The translations under genes and the position numbers were made by a program. Under the pieces are notes generated by a model. The model was not told the DNA's origin and ran no database searches. It saw only the letters and a list, made by a program, of their open reading frames with translations. A stretch of 64,000 nucleotides of DNA from a bacterium. Its GTDB lineage: Bacteria; Planctomycetota; Planctomycetia; Planctomycetales; Planctomycetaceae. Positions within the stretch are counted from its first letter, which is position 1. Each line of letters begins with the position of its first letter. The stretch covers positions 1 through 64,000 of the forward strand of contig WGME01000010.1 of the NCBI GenBank assembly GCA_016125225.1, given 5' to 3'. Of this stretch, positions 16,060 through 23,305 are shown one piece after another.

Positions 16060-17124
16060 TCAAGGATGAGAAGTTGACACATCCACCCACCCACTCGATG
16101 TGTTCCACCAGAGTCGTCCAACCGACTGACGCAAAACATAGGCAATCTCTGGCAAAGGTTTGTCGCAACCAGACACCACGACAGTAATCTTCTCTGCCTT
16201 ATTCCCGAACAGGTCTGATAGCGCCCCAAAATATGCCTTCGAGGAGCGATTCTTATATTCATCAAGCGAAGCACACACTCGATTACCTGTTGATAGAATG
16301 ACAATCTCCTCTGCGAGAGACGCAGCATCAGCGATAATCGCCGCCCCTAACTTCTCATAGAGAACACCACCCGGCGCAATTGCAATTGGAGTTAAGAACG
16401 AGGTTTTGAGCGGCCCATTCGTCCGTGTGAAGAGTGCCTTCAGTGCATCTAATGCGTCTTGGTCTGCTTGAGGTATCAGCCAGCCTGCACAATCATGATC
16501 GAATTCGCTGCCGCAGAATGGGTAAATCTGTAGTCGTGACCTAGATTCGGAATGCAGGAGCGGCAAATGAAAAACTGAACTGGTCGTATAAATGACTGAC
16601 CCTGATGGGGCCGCTTTCTCCAGATACCATGCCAGAGGCAGCACCATAGAGCTTGCTTGTATGAATACGTTCTGCCGTTGGCCTCGCTCAACAAACCACT
16701 TCTCCGTGACGTATTTAGCGACTTCACCTTTGTCGGCACAGTCGATATTGAGTCGGGTCAGAAATGATCCTTGAGGGATCAGGAATGCAGGGTGTTGCCG
16801 TCCTGCATTATTGTTGCAGAGCGTATCCATCGAATTCTGCAAGTTCTTCAAGCACTCTTGCTGCACTCCAAGTTGCGCCAGAAACTCGTCGAATCTAGGG
16901 TCTTCAATTGATCTGGGCTGGTGATTGCCATTCAATCCGACGAGCGGGACCATTTCATCGACATTTTTTCCCAACTTGATGACAACTGCCGACATCGAAT
17001 CGATAGCCATCTCTAGCTTTTCGACAGTACGTTGAAGTCGATCTACCTCTTCTCGAAGAGGCATCACCACATCAACTTGCTTCGGCTTGGGTCGTGAATT
17101 CTGCTCCGGTTGCCCAGTTGCCAT
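16060..17124 (-). CDS. Unknown accessory protein, coiled coil plus Rossmann-like region
   Basis: 354 residues from ATG 17124, with a strong SD (AGGAGG). Residues 18-60 are a predicted coiled coil (LREEVDRLQRTVEKLEMAID). The rest alternates strands and helices: VFIQASSMVLPLAWYLEK (about 151-168), VIYTTSSVFHLPLL (about 176-189), ISLTPIAIAPGGVLYEKLGAAIIADAASLAEEIVILSTG-like segments (about 250-290). This resembles, weakly, the ISOCOT/DeoR sensor fold. No virion or replication motif is seen, and the independent RBS suggests a moron-type accessory gene. Function unknown. Confidence 0.7.
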   Translation of the reverse strand: MATGQPEQNSRPKPKQVDVVMPLREEVDRLQRTVEKLEMAIDSMSAVVIKLGKNVDEMVPLVGLNGNHQPRSIEDPRFDEFLAQLGVQQECLKNLQNSMDTLCNNNAGRQHPAFLIPQGSFLTRLNIDCADKGEVAKYVTEKWFVERGQRQNVFIQASSMVLPLAWYLEKAAPSGSVIYTTSSVFHLPLLHSESRSRLQIYPFCGSEFDHDCAGWLIPQADQDALDALKALFTRTNGPLKTSFLTPIAIAPGGVLYEKLGAAIIADAASLAEEIVILSTGNRVCASLDEYKNRSSKAYFGALSDLFGNKAEKITVVVSGCDKPLPEIAYVLRQSVGRLWWNTSSGWVDVSTSHP

Positions 17125-17259
17125 CGTCTATCCTCCTTGTGTCGAGCGTTACATCAATGAGAAGACATGCAAAGTGTAGTCGGGCATCAGGCGATAATGC
17201 AAAGAAATTCCGCACAAGTTAATCTGGGATGGGTGGCTGGTGTGGGTGTTTTCTGGGTG

Positions 17260-18123
17260 TCACTCGTCTTCCTGACGCAGACCGAAGTAATCCGCTACTT
17301 GCTGGTGTAGTTCTGACTTCTCGGAATTCCACGCCAGCAGCCCATTGGGATCGACTCGAACGTCTTCTGACGGGCGATAGTCAGCCTCATCGATCCATCT
17401 GTTCCGTTCGGCATAGAGTCGGTTCTTGCGTGTTCCATGATACAGATGGACCACATCTCCAGAGACATACCCGATATTACCCCGCACTCGCTGATATTCT
17501 GGCCATGCCCATTCCAGAAACTCCTGTCTCATCCGGGTGGGTGTCTGCTGGAGCAACCACGAGTTCCATTCGCCGGACCATGCGATCAATTGGAAAGCAT
17601 CGCCCGAACCCACAACAGCTTTGTCATACAAGCCGTGTGGGATCACCTCACGACGCATTCCCCATGCTCCACCCGGCCTTCTGATATTGATTGTCTTGCC
17701 TTGCTCGTCGTTGGTTTTGGCCCAACCGTAATCTCTTGTTACGAATTCACACCGGGGGCCAGTATCAATGACTCCCTCGAATAGCTGGACCACAGCAAAT
17801 TGATCGAGTTGTTCTTCCGTCTCTCGATACCAGTTGGGATTCAGGAACAGGAAGTCCGCATCGATCCAAGCCACCTTGTCGATCTCGTGGGGAAGAGATT
17901 CGATGGCGACGTTCAGCAGGCGTTCTTTCTGCCAGAGAACGTGTTCCTTGCCACCTCGGATGTGAATGGCGTCTGAAATCTCGAAAGGTCGATCATCGAA
18001 GGCCAGTTCCACTGTCACGATGGGATGGTCGAGTTCGCTACGGAATCGCCAGTAGTTCTTGAGAAGGTTCCGATACCCGCACGGGTTGAAATAGCATGTG
18101 ACCAGACCTAGAGCCATAGTCAT
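17260..18123 (-). CDS. GT-A-like glycosyltransferase
   Basis: 287 residues. The opening strand LGLVTCYFNP, the sugar-nucleotide region and the DxD motif in VAWIDADFLFLNP (Asp88-Ala-Asp90) indicate a GT-A fold. A His-rich C-terminal segment follows (VVHLYHGTRKNR). Phages use such enzymes to glycosylate DNA or the host surface, and the acceptor here cannot be told. Start at 18123 has CACATA four bases upstream on the mRNA, the only - strand copy of the TACATA-type start signature. A 15-bp dyad lies 15-29 bp upstream. Confidence 0.75.
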   Translation of the reverse strand: MTMALGLVTCYFNPCGYRNLLKNYWRFRSELDHPIVTVELAFDDRPFEISDAIHIRGGKEHVLWQKERLLNVAIESLPHEIDKVAWIDADFLFLNPNWYRETEEQLDQFAVVQLFEGVIDTGPRCEFVTRDYGWAKTNDEQGKTINIRRPGGAWGMRREVIPHGLYDKAVVGSGDAFQLIAWSGEWNSWLLQQTPTRMRQEFLEWAWPEYQRVRGNIGYVSGDVVHLYHGTRKNRLYAERNRWIDEADYRPSEDVRVDPNGLLAWNSEKSELHQQVADYFGLRQEDE

Positions 18124-18137
18124 TATTTATGTGGTCG

Positions 18138-18152
18138 TTACAGTTTTTGTAT
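18138..18152. promoter_or_regulatory. 15-bp dyad copy at the end of the small - strand gene
   Basis: TTACAG-TTT-TTGTAT matches 10 of 12 arm positions. It overlaps the stop codon of the 123-residue gene and lies just upstream of the glycosyltransferase start. Confidence 0.35.
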
Positions 18153-18509
18153 CTCCCAGCCAAGCATCTGGCAGACTTCCTCTCTGGTCATTTCCTTGCG
18201 CTGTGGTTTGCGTGAATGCAAGTCCTCGCCTGCCAAGTAGCGATCAACAACAGTTGGCTCAAGGTGGATGTTGTTCTGCTCACGATATTCCTGTAAGGAT
18301 ATCGCCATCCCTAATTCGATAAGCTGGTGCTTGATTTCATCTGCCGTAACGCTGGGATTCATCAACCGCCACGACTCGACAAACCGGAACAACTCCCAAC
18401 GCAACTTGTGCAGAGGATGCGTTGGTTGCTCGGCCTTGATCCTCGCACGATATGCCTTCTGACGCTCGGCATTGGTCATGGCGAACCTGCCATTTGGCTT
18501 CCGTCCCAT
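18138..18509 (-). CDS. Unknown small protein downstream of the divergent switch
   Basis: 123 residues, basic. After MGRKPNGRFAM comes TNAERQKAYRARIKA, a start seen in many small phage proteins, then helical segments and TREEVCQMLGWEIQKL at the end. GGAG lies 3 bases before ATG. As the first gene of the left-going transcript from the operator region, it could be a regulator, but no HTH is certain. Confidence 0.65.
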   Translation of the reverse strand: MGRKPNGRFAMTNAERQKAYRARIKAEQPTHPLHKLRWELFRFVESWRLMNPSVTADEIKHQLIELGMAISLQEYREQNNIHLEPTVVDRYLAGEDLHSRKPQRKEMTREEVCQMLGWEIQKL

Positions 18510-18524
18510 GTCTCCAGTCCTTGA

Positions 18525-18553
18525 TATCGTAACGACGATTGTTCGTTACGATA
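18525..18553. promoter_or_regulatory. Perfect 11-bp inverted repeat in the leftward leader
   Basis: TATCGTAACGA (18525-18535) and TCGTTACGATA (18543-18553) are separated by 7 bp. It lies between the leftward promoter and the 123-residue gene. Either an operator or a leader hairpin. Confidence 0.5.
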
Positions 18554-18567
18554 ATGGTTCATCCGAG

Positions 18568-18710
18568 TTTGTGTCGCAAACATTATATGCGGGTCGGAAG
18601 AATGCGTCAGCCTGATTTTGTGTCACATAATCGGCGTGTAATATTTGGTGTAAACCAATGACAAAGTTGTGGTGTAAAGCAAAGATTTGAGACAGATTTT
18701 GTGTCACAAA
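18568..18710. promoter_or_regulatory. Three TTTGTGTCACAAA operators of the divergent switch
   Basis: Copies are at 18568-18580 (TTTGTGTCGCAAA), 18617-18629 (TTTGTGTCACATA) and 18698-18710 (TTTGTGTCACAAA, perfect dyad around a central T). The first covers the leftward start site, the second is next to the leftward -35, the third abuts the rightward -35. Confidence 0.7.
18582..18610 (-). promoter_or_regulatory. Leftward sigma70-type promoter
   Basis: On the - strand, CTGACG (18605-18610), a 17-bp spacer and TATAAT (18582-18587). It drives the 123-residue gene, and perhaps the glycosyltransferase and fibre block. Confidence 0.6.
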
Positions 18711-18713
18711 TTT

Positions 18714-18742
18714 TTGCACAATAAAACCGAACCGCATATAAT
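18714..18742 (+). promoter_or_regulatory. Rightward sigma70-type promoter
   Basis: TTGCAC (18714-18719), a 17-bp spacer and TATAAT (18737-18742). Transcription should start near 18749, at the foot of the first leader hairpin. Confidence 0.75.
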
Positions 18743-18747
18743 ACGTC

Positions 18748-18850
18748 CATCAAGGAACGGATGCCTTGATGAATGAAATCAAAACGGCGACCCGTCTCCC
18801 CAAAAGCGTCAAGGCATCCACCTTACGGGAGACGGGTCGCTTCGTTTTTC
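18748..18850 (+). ncRNA. Structured leader or small RNA with alternative pairing
   Basis: Hairpin A: CATCAAGG (18748-18755) with CCTTGATG (18764-18771). Hairpin B: a perfect 14-bp stem, 18787-18800 with 18827-18840, followed by TTCGTTTTTC. The loop of B holds TCAAGGCATCC (18809-18819), the exact complement of GGATGCCTTGA (18759-18769) in hairpin A. The RNA is about 100 nt if it ends at the T run. Confidence 0.55.
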
Positions 18851-18880
18851 TGCGCTGTAGGCGGAAGAACTGTGATAACA

Positions 18881-18921
18881 AAAAAATGGTCTCGCCCCAA
18901 CCGAAATTGAAGACGAGACCA
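18881..18921 (-). terminator. Hairpin with T run on the - strand
   Basis: TGGTCTCG (18887-18894) pairs with CGAGACCA (18914-18921). On the - strand seven T follow, so it would stop leftward transcription coming from inside the replication gene. Confidence 0.45.
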
Positions 18922-18937
18922 CTATCATACACTGCCA

Positions 18938-20814
18938 TGTTGACAGAATATAATATAACCGCCGACGCAAAAAACTGCAAACACGAGCCAGATATTTCTG
19001 ACCGTGACAAGGATCGCAAAGAGTTAGCGGCGGCGACGTTCTCGGCGTTTCTGCCCTATATCTCCAACAAGTATTGGGGAATCAACAAAAAACACGCTAT
19101 CACCAAGTCGGTCCACGTTGCATTCCACGAGTGGTGCGAAGCTAGAGACCGAGGCGTCGAGAAGCCCAGAGTCATCATCAGAAACAAAGATGGCTCTCCG
19201 TGGAAGAATGTAGATGGAGAAACCATCTACTTCAATTACTACCATCACTGGAAATCAAGGCTCTGGTCAGAAAGGAATGTTGAGCGTGCCAACGCTGGTC
19301 TTGACTGGGATTACTTCCAGTGCTGTGCCCGTGCTGGCAAGAAGATGGCTTACATTGATGCAGACGCCCATGAGCGTTGGCAGGATGATCTCGATGATGC
19401 TATTACCCTGCTCAAAGAGTTGTTCAAGGACTCGCCGTTCTGGCGATACTCTCCGGGTGGTTACAACGGCTGGCTGAAAATCGGCGATGCCCCATCCGTG
19501 GAAGAATACAACGCAGGTCTCGCTCGGCTAGACCAAGTGCTGAAAGACACGTTTGCCCAACGTCGCATCAAGACAAGCATCGAAATCAAAGGGCGGTCAG
19601 CTTGGAAGGATGACATCGAAACCTTCGATGACCGCCGTTCTCATTTGGCAAAACTCCCTTACTACAACTATGTCGATGCCGGTGCCCGCAAAGATGCCGA
19701 CGACTGCTGGAACCAGAGACGACTCGACGAGTTCATCGCCAAACCCGACATCTATTGGAAGTCGCTGATGGCATTCATAGAGCAATTGGAAAAGATGCTC
19801 GACCGAGAGAAGGTGGATGAAGGCAGGCGGTATCTGGAATCGTTGAAGAGCGGTGGAAAGGGTGTTGCCAAGAAAGCACCTGTTCTAACACCTGTCGCCA
19901 GTGAACCAGAAGTCACTCCACAGTCAGTGTCCCTTCGGGACAAAAGTGCCCCGCTGGGGCGGGGCACAGATGATGACTTGGGGCTGACGCCGGGGTCTTC
20001 CCGAACTCTCGAACAGATTCGCCAGATCACAGATGCTTTCGAGCGTAATCGTGAGTTTGCACTTTACGCCGCTCGATTGGCACGACGCCCTTTGACGGCT
20101 GACGAGTTGCTGGAGCAAGATCGTTTGCATCACATCCACAATGGCGAGTGGGAAGATGGTCTCGCTAACCGCAAACGTCGGTATCAGGAGATCGCTCCCT
20201 TTGTTGCTCGTAATTTTGACGCAAGTAAATGTGGCAAGAAAACTCAGCGTCCGGTTCTCGACAAGAACATCAAGTATTGGAAGGCCAGAGCGCATCTCTT
20301 TCCTTCCGTGGCTCTTGGGTATGTTGGCAAGCGAGCAGAGAAGATCGAGCGTTCTGTTCTGATAGCTCTGACTGCGATCATCCAAACTGCCAGTCAACCA
20401 GATGGTGACTGTCCTCGGGATTCGATTCAGGGCTGGTGGGAAGAACTTGCTTCAGAAGGTCTGATCGAGTCTTGGGACAAGAACATCTACACCGCAGCAC
20501 GAAGTATTCTCGTGCGGTATGGGTTGGTCAAAGTGGATCACCACCGCTACCGCTATGTGCCTGATGCCAAAGGTTGGTGCAAGGGTATCTGGATCACTGG
20601 GAAGCATGAAGAACTGGTGGGCGAACAGAACTATACCTTCCCCACGTCCGATCCTTCTTCTTTCTCTCCGTTCTCTTGCCGTTGCATAATGGTTATGGCG
20701 CAGCCATCGACGGGAAAAGTGCCGAATCGCCCCCCACGACCGCCCCCAAGAGGCCAACCGCCCCCAATCGTGCGGTTCATCCCAAGTTTCGACGAACAAA
20801 TCTCATGGTTTTGA
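18938..20814 (+). CDS. Phage replication protein, possibly AEP primase-like
   Basis: About 625 residues from ATG 18938. The frame is open back to 18766, but that part holds two hairpins and a T run, so the later start is preferred. No SD is seen. A possible archaeo-eukaryotic primase core has AYIDADAHERW (Asp-x-Asp near residue 140), YSPGGYNGWLKI (about 170) and SIEIKGRSAW (about 213). The C-terminal part (IERSVLIALTAIIQTAS..., IYTAARSILVRYGLVKVDHHRYRYV, about 475-550) looks like a winged helix. It follows the switch promoter, the usual place of replication genes. Family assignment is tentative; replication role is likely from position. Confidence 0.65.
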
Positions 20815-20843
20815 CCACGGGAAACGTGGGAGATATGCGACCA

Positions 20844-20858
20844 ATACAATTTTTGCAC
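20844..20858. promoter_or_regulatory. 15-bp dyad copy
   Basis: ATACAA-TTT-TTGCAC, 9 of 12 arm matches, flanked by CCA and TGG, just after the replication gene. Confidence 0.3.
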
Positions 20859-20905
20859 TGGCAGGACGCATGGAGACCACACGGCGAAGCCCCAAGTCAC
20901 AATTT

Positions 20906-20928
20906 GTAGGCTGCCACCGGCAGCCTAC
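20906..20928 (+). terminator. Hairpin after the replication gene
   Basis: GTAGGCTGCC (20906-20915) pairs with GGCAGCCTAC (20919-20928) with a 3-nt loop. No T run follows, so termination is uncertain. It may instead stabilise or process the mRNA. Confidence 0.4.
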
Positions 20929-21006
20929 TGGCTATCCCGAAGGGATGGCCCTGAATCGAAGAAACCTCATGCAAGGAGAGACCACCAACAGGAAGGATAA
21001 CCACAA

Positions 21007-21255
21007 ATGAAAATGCCCTACGGCAAACACAAGGGAGAAGAAATCCACACGATACCCAAAGGGTATCTCAACTGGATGCTCGACAACATCACCGATCTCG
21101 GTCCCGATCTCAAACAAGCGGTTGAAGCCGGACTTCAAGGCAAGGAATACACGCCACCAACACGAGAGCAACGAGTCGATGCCGCCAGACAGGACATGAC
21201 AGCACGACTGCGAGCCAGAGAAACAGAACGGATTCTGTTTCGAGTGGTGGCGTAG
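21007..21255 (+). CDS. DUF3820-like small protein
   Basis: 82 residues. The start MKMPYGKHKGEEIHTIPKGYLNWMLDN matches the (M)PFGKYKG...IPxxYLxW core of DUF3820, a small phage/bacterial family of unclear role often near replication or exonuclease genes. The rest is helical. A G-rich SD-like GGAAGG lies about 15 bases upstream, rather far. Confidence 0.75.
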   Translation: MKMPYGKHKGEEIHTIPKGYLNWMLDNITDLGPDLKQAVEAGLQGKEYTPPTREQRVDAARQDMTARLRARETERILFRVVA

Positions 21256-21258
21256 GCA

Positions 21259-21273
21259 ATACAAATTTTGGAT
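21259..21273. promoter_or_regulatory. 15-bp dyad copy
   Basis: ATACAA-ATT-TTGGAT, 9 of 12 arm matches, in the 35-bp gap between two small genes. Confidence 0.3.
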
Positions 21274-21290
21274 TCAAGGATGAACCAACC

Positions 21291-21665
21291 ATGCAAACAA
21301 CCGAATTTTTTCCCGGCGATGCTACGCTGACTCGCCGTATCAAGAAGCACTGTCACGAACACCAACTGCACTTCAAGGAGTATGGTCACTGGCAAAGATA
21401 TGGCCGACTGGGACGGAAATACAAAGTTGACAAGTATGTTGCTGATGCCGCAGTGGTGCGACGAGAGATCGCATGCCGAGAACAAGAGATCATCCAGCAA
21501 CAACGACAACGAAATGAAGAACGACAGCGACGGGCTGAACAATGGATACAAGAAAACGCAGAAATGGTCCGATTCTTCCAAGAACTGGATCGAGAACTGA
21601 ATCGAAAACTGGAAAGGCCAAAAAAGGACCATACTTATCTTGATTGGCGACAATTCGGCTTCTGA
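21291..21665 (+). CDS. Unknown small helical protein
   Basis: 124 residues, strongly charged. Residues 55-110 form a long Gln/Arg/Glu-rich coiled coil (EQEIIQQQRQRNEERQRRAEQ). An N-terminal His/Cys cluster (KKHCHEHQLHFKE) could bind metal but lacks a clear zinc-finger spacing. Last gene of the rightward replication transcript. Confidence 0.65.
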   Translation: MQTTEFFPGDATLTRRIKKHCHEHQLHFKEYGHWQRYGRLGRKYKVDKYVADAAVVRREIACREQEIIQQQRQRNEERQRRAEQWIQENAEMVRFFQELDRELNRKLERPKKDHTYLDWRQFGF

Positions 21666-21668
21666 AAC

Positions 21669-21701
21669 GAACGCCGCAGCGAGATGCTCACTGCGGCGTT
21701 C
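21669..21701. terminator. Terminator between convergent genes
   Basis: GAACGCCGCAG (21669-21679) pairs perfectly with CTGCGGCGTTC (21691-21701). It lies 4 bp after a + gene and 17 bp after the end of a - gene. No long T run, so it may need help from Rho. Confidence 0.6.
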
Positions 21702-21717
21702 CCAAATGGTCGAACAC

Positions 21718-22500
21718 CTACAAACACGCACGCAACCGACGACAACCCAACGCAGCGAACTCGGGCACGATCTCAAATCCCAGATAATGCCGCCCCAACG
21801 CCGACGCCATCTTCAAGGTGGTCCCGGCCCCGGCAAAGGGATCAAACACGAGATTGCTCTCCCGACTGAATGAATAGATCAAATCTCGGGCCAACAGTTC
21901 CGGCATCGTGGCGGGATGGCCTTCCCTGACGAACTTCTCAGTGGCGTTCGTGGTGCCGCAGTGATACCGCCAGACAGGTCCACGCACCCGGTATTCCGGC
22001 ATCTCCTTCAGTTCCGACACCTTTCGACAGTCTTCCTTGCCATATTTCGTATAGCGTTTGATGTCGCCGAAGGTCTTGTTGGGAATGTCTCGGATCACGT
22101 TGATGGTTCGGGGACGCCCCTTCGATAGCACATAGACATACTGTAGAGAACCATATTGTTCACTCCGTCCGTGGTTGCCGTTCGTGGTTTCGGTAATCAA
22201 CGTCTTGTGACAGGTGAACCCCACGCCATCCACGAAATACATCAACTGCCGACGTGAAGTCAGACTCTCGGCAAATGCCTTGATCTGCTCGCCATAGTGC
22301 CAGCACACCACGCCACCATCACAGGTGATCCTATAGAGTTCGGCAGCGATCACACAGAACTTCTCCCAAGACAAACGATTGCCCTTGAAAGAACGCATGT
22401 TGTCCCATGGTGGGCTAGTCACCGTCAGATGGACGGAATCCGAGGGCAGGGATTTCATGCCTGAGACACAATCCGAACAGATCAACTGGTTCAGCAACAT
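21718..22500 (-). CDS. DNA methyltransferase (SPPW type, N4-C or N6-A)
   Basis: 260 residues from ATG 22500, with SD AAGGAG seven bases upstream. The catalytic motif IV TSPPW lies at residues 28-32 and the SAM-binding motif DPFAGAGTTLKMA near residues 219-231. This is the permuted beta order, motif IV before motif I. SPPW is usual for N4-cytosine enzymes but also occurs in N6-adenine ones. No restriction enzyme is adjacent, so a solitary modification enzyme that guards phage DNA is the likely role. Target sequence unknown. Confidence 0.88.
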   Translation of the reverse strand: MLLNQLICSDCVSGMKSLPSDSVHLTVTSPPWDNMRSFKGNRLSWEKFCVIAAELYRITCDGGVVCWHYGEQIKAFAESLTSRRQLMYFVDGVGFTCHKTLITETTNGNHGRSEQYGSLQYVYVLSKGRPRTINVIRDIPNKTFGDIKRYTKYGKEDCRKVSELKEMPEYRVRGPVWRYHCGTTNATEKFVREGHPATMPELLARDLIYSFSRESNLVFDPFAGAGTTLKMASALGRHYLGFEIVPEFAALGCRRLRACL

Positions 22501-22553
22501 GGGGAACTCCTTAAAGGTGTGAGACAAGCAACGGGGGCGCACCAGCACCCCCG

Positions 22554-22568
22554 TTACATAAATTGGAA
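22554..22568. promoter_or_regulatory. 15-bp dyad copy
   Basis: TTACAT-AAA-TTGGAA, 10 of 12 arm matches, in the gap between two - strand genes. Confidence 0.3.
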
Positions 22569-22572
22569 GGAA

Positions 22573-23151
22573 CTACACTGCGACGGAATCCGTCAGTGAC
22601 GCTCGCAGACGTGCCAATTCCCCTTCAATCAGGTCCAACTGTTCGACGGCGGCGTCTCGGTCGTCTTCGTTCACTACGACCTTGGCCAACATCTGGACGA
22701 CCTTCACGAGACGACCGATCCCCGTAATCACGATTTCAGGTTCCGGCTGGGTGTCTTCTTCCACCTTGCCCAGCAATCGATCCGCCGTCTCACGGATCAG
22801 GCGAGCCGTGATCGGTTCCCCTGAATCCACTACAGCCTTCCAGACCGTCTTCTGGGGTTCCGCATGACGCAGGCGGACCAGTTCCCGTGCCTGTCCTTCA
22901 TTCGTGGGCAGGACGCTGAACCCGTGCAGGTTCAACAGCACCCGTGCTGCACCCTTGTAGCGAGTCACATCGGCGGGACTCATGCCAAATTCCATATCAC
23001 AGAAGTCGGCCATCGACTTGGCCGATTCTTTCCAGATTTTGCGACGGTCGATCTCCCAGACAGCGAAAGCGGTCTCGAAGAAGGCTTCCTGTCCTCGCTT
23101 GACAAGTGTGATAAGTTGCTTGTCGGTCTTGTTGGCGAGTGCGTTCGTCAT
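22573..23151 (-). CDS. Unknown phage/plasmid protein next to the methyltransferase
   Basis: 192 residues, with SD GAGGAG eight bases before ATG. The segment FCDMEFGMSPADVTRYKGAARVL...SVLPTNEGQARELVRLRHAEPQKTVWKAVVDSGEPITARLIRE (about 50-125) recalls a family of phage and plasmid proteins found with methyltransferases and ParB-like genes: an FG.S..... segment, then LPTNE.QAR.L. An HTH-like fold is plausible. The C-terminal 50 residues are helical. It precedes the methyltransferase on the same strand by 72 bp. Role unknown. Confidence 0.7.
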   Translation of the reverse strand: MTNALANKTDKQLITLVKRGQEAFFETAFAVWEIDRRKIWKESAKSMADFCDMEFGMSPADVTRYKGAARVLLNLHGFSVLPTNEGQARELVRLRHAEPQKTVWKAVVDSGEPITARLIRETADRLLGKVEEDTQPEPEIVITGIGRLVKVVQMLAKVVVNEDDRDAAVEQLDLIEGELARLRASLTDSVAV

Positions 23152-23305
23152 GGGCGTTCTCCTCTTTACTCAGGACTGGTTCGCCGGTCACGCTGACCGG
23201 CACGCCCTACTAGCGGGTGCCTCACAAGCTCACTTCCTGAGCCGTTTCACGGCCCAGAGTGGTAAAACACTGGAGAGAGACTGGCCGGACTGGTAAAAAA
23301 GTGGA
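23152..23305. promoter_or_regulatory. Divergent promoter region with hairpin and direct repeats
   Basis: The gap lies between divergent genes. It holds a perfect 8-bp hairpin, GCCGGTCA (23183-23190) with TGACCGGC (23194-23201). Just before the HTH gene there are two imperfect repeats of the type CTGGTAAAA..GTGG (about 23258-23303). No clear -35/-10 pair was found. Confidence 0.4.

Noticed and set aside
18766-18937. Longer start of the replication protein
   Set aside because: The frame is open but contains two hairpins and a T run and gives a low-complexity basic peptide. It is not fully excluded.
19946-19967. GTGCCCC/GGGGCAC hairpin with T run on the - strand in the replication gene
   Set aside because: It is short and inside a coding region. 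Evidence for a real terminator is weak.
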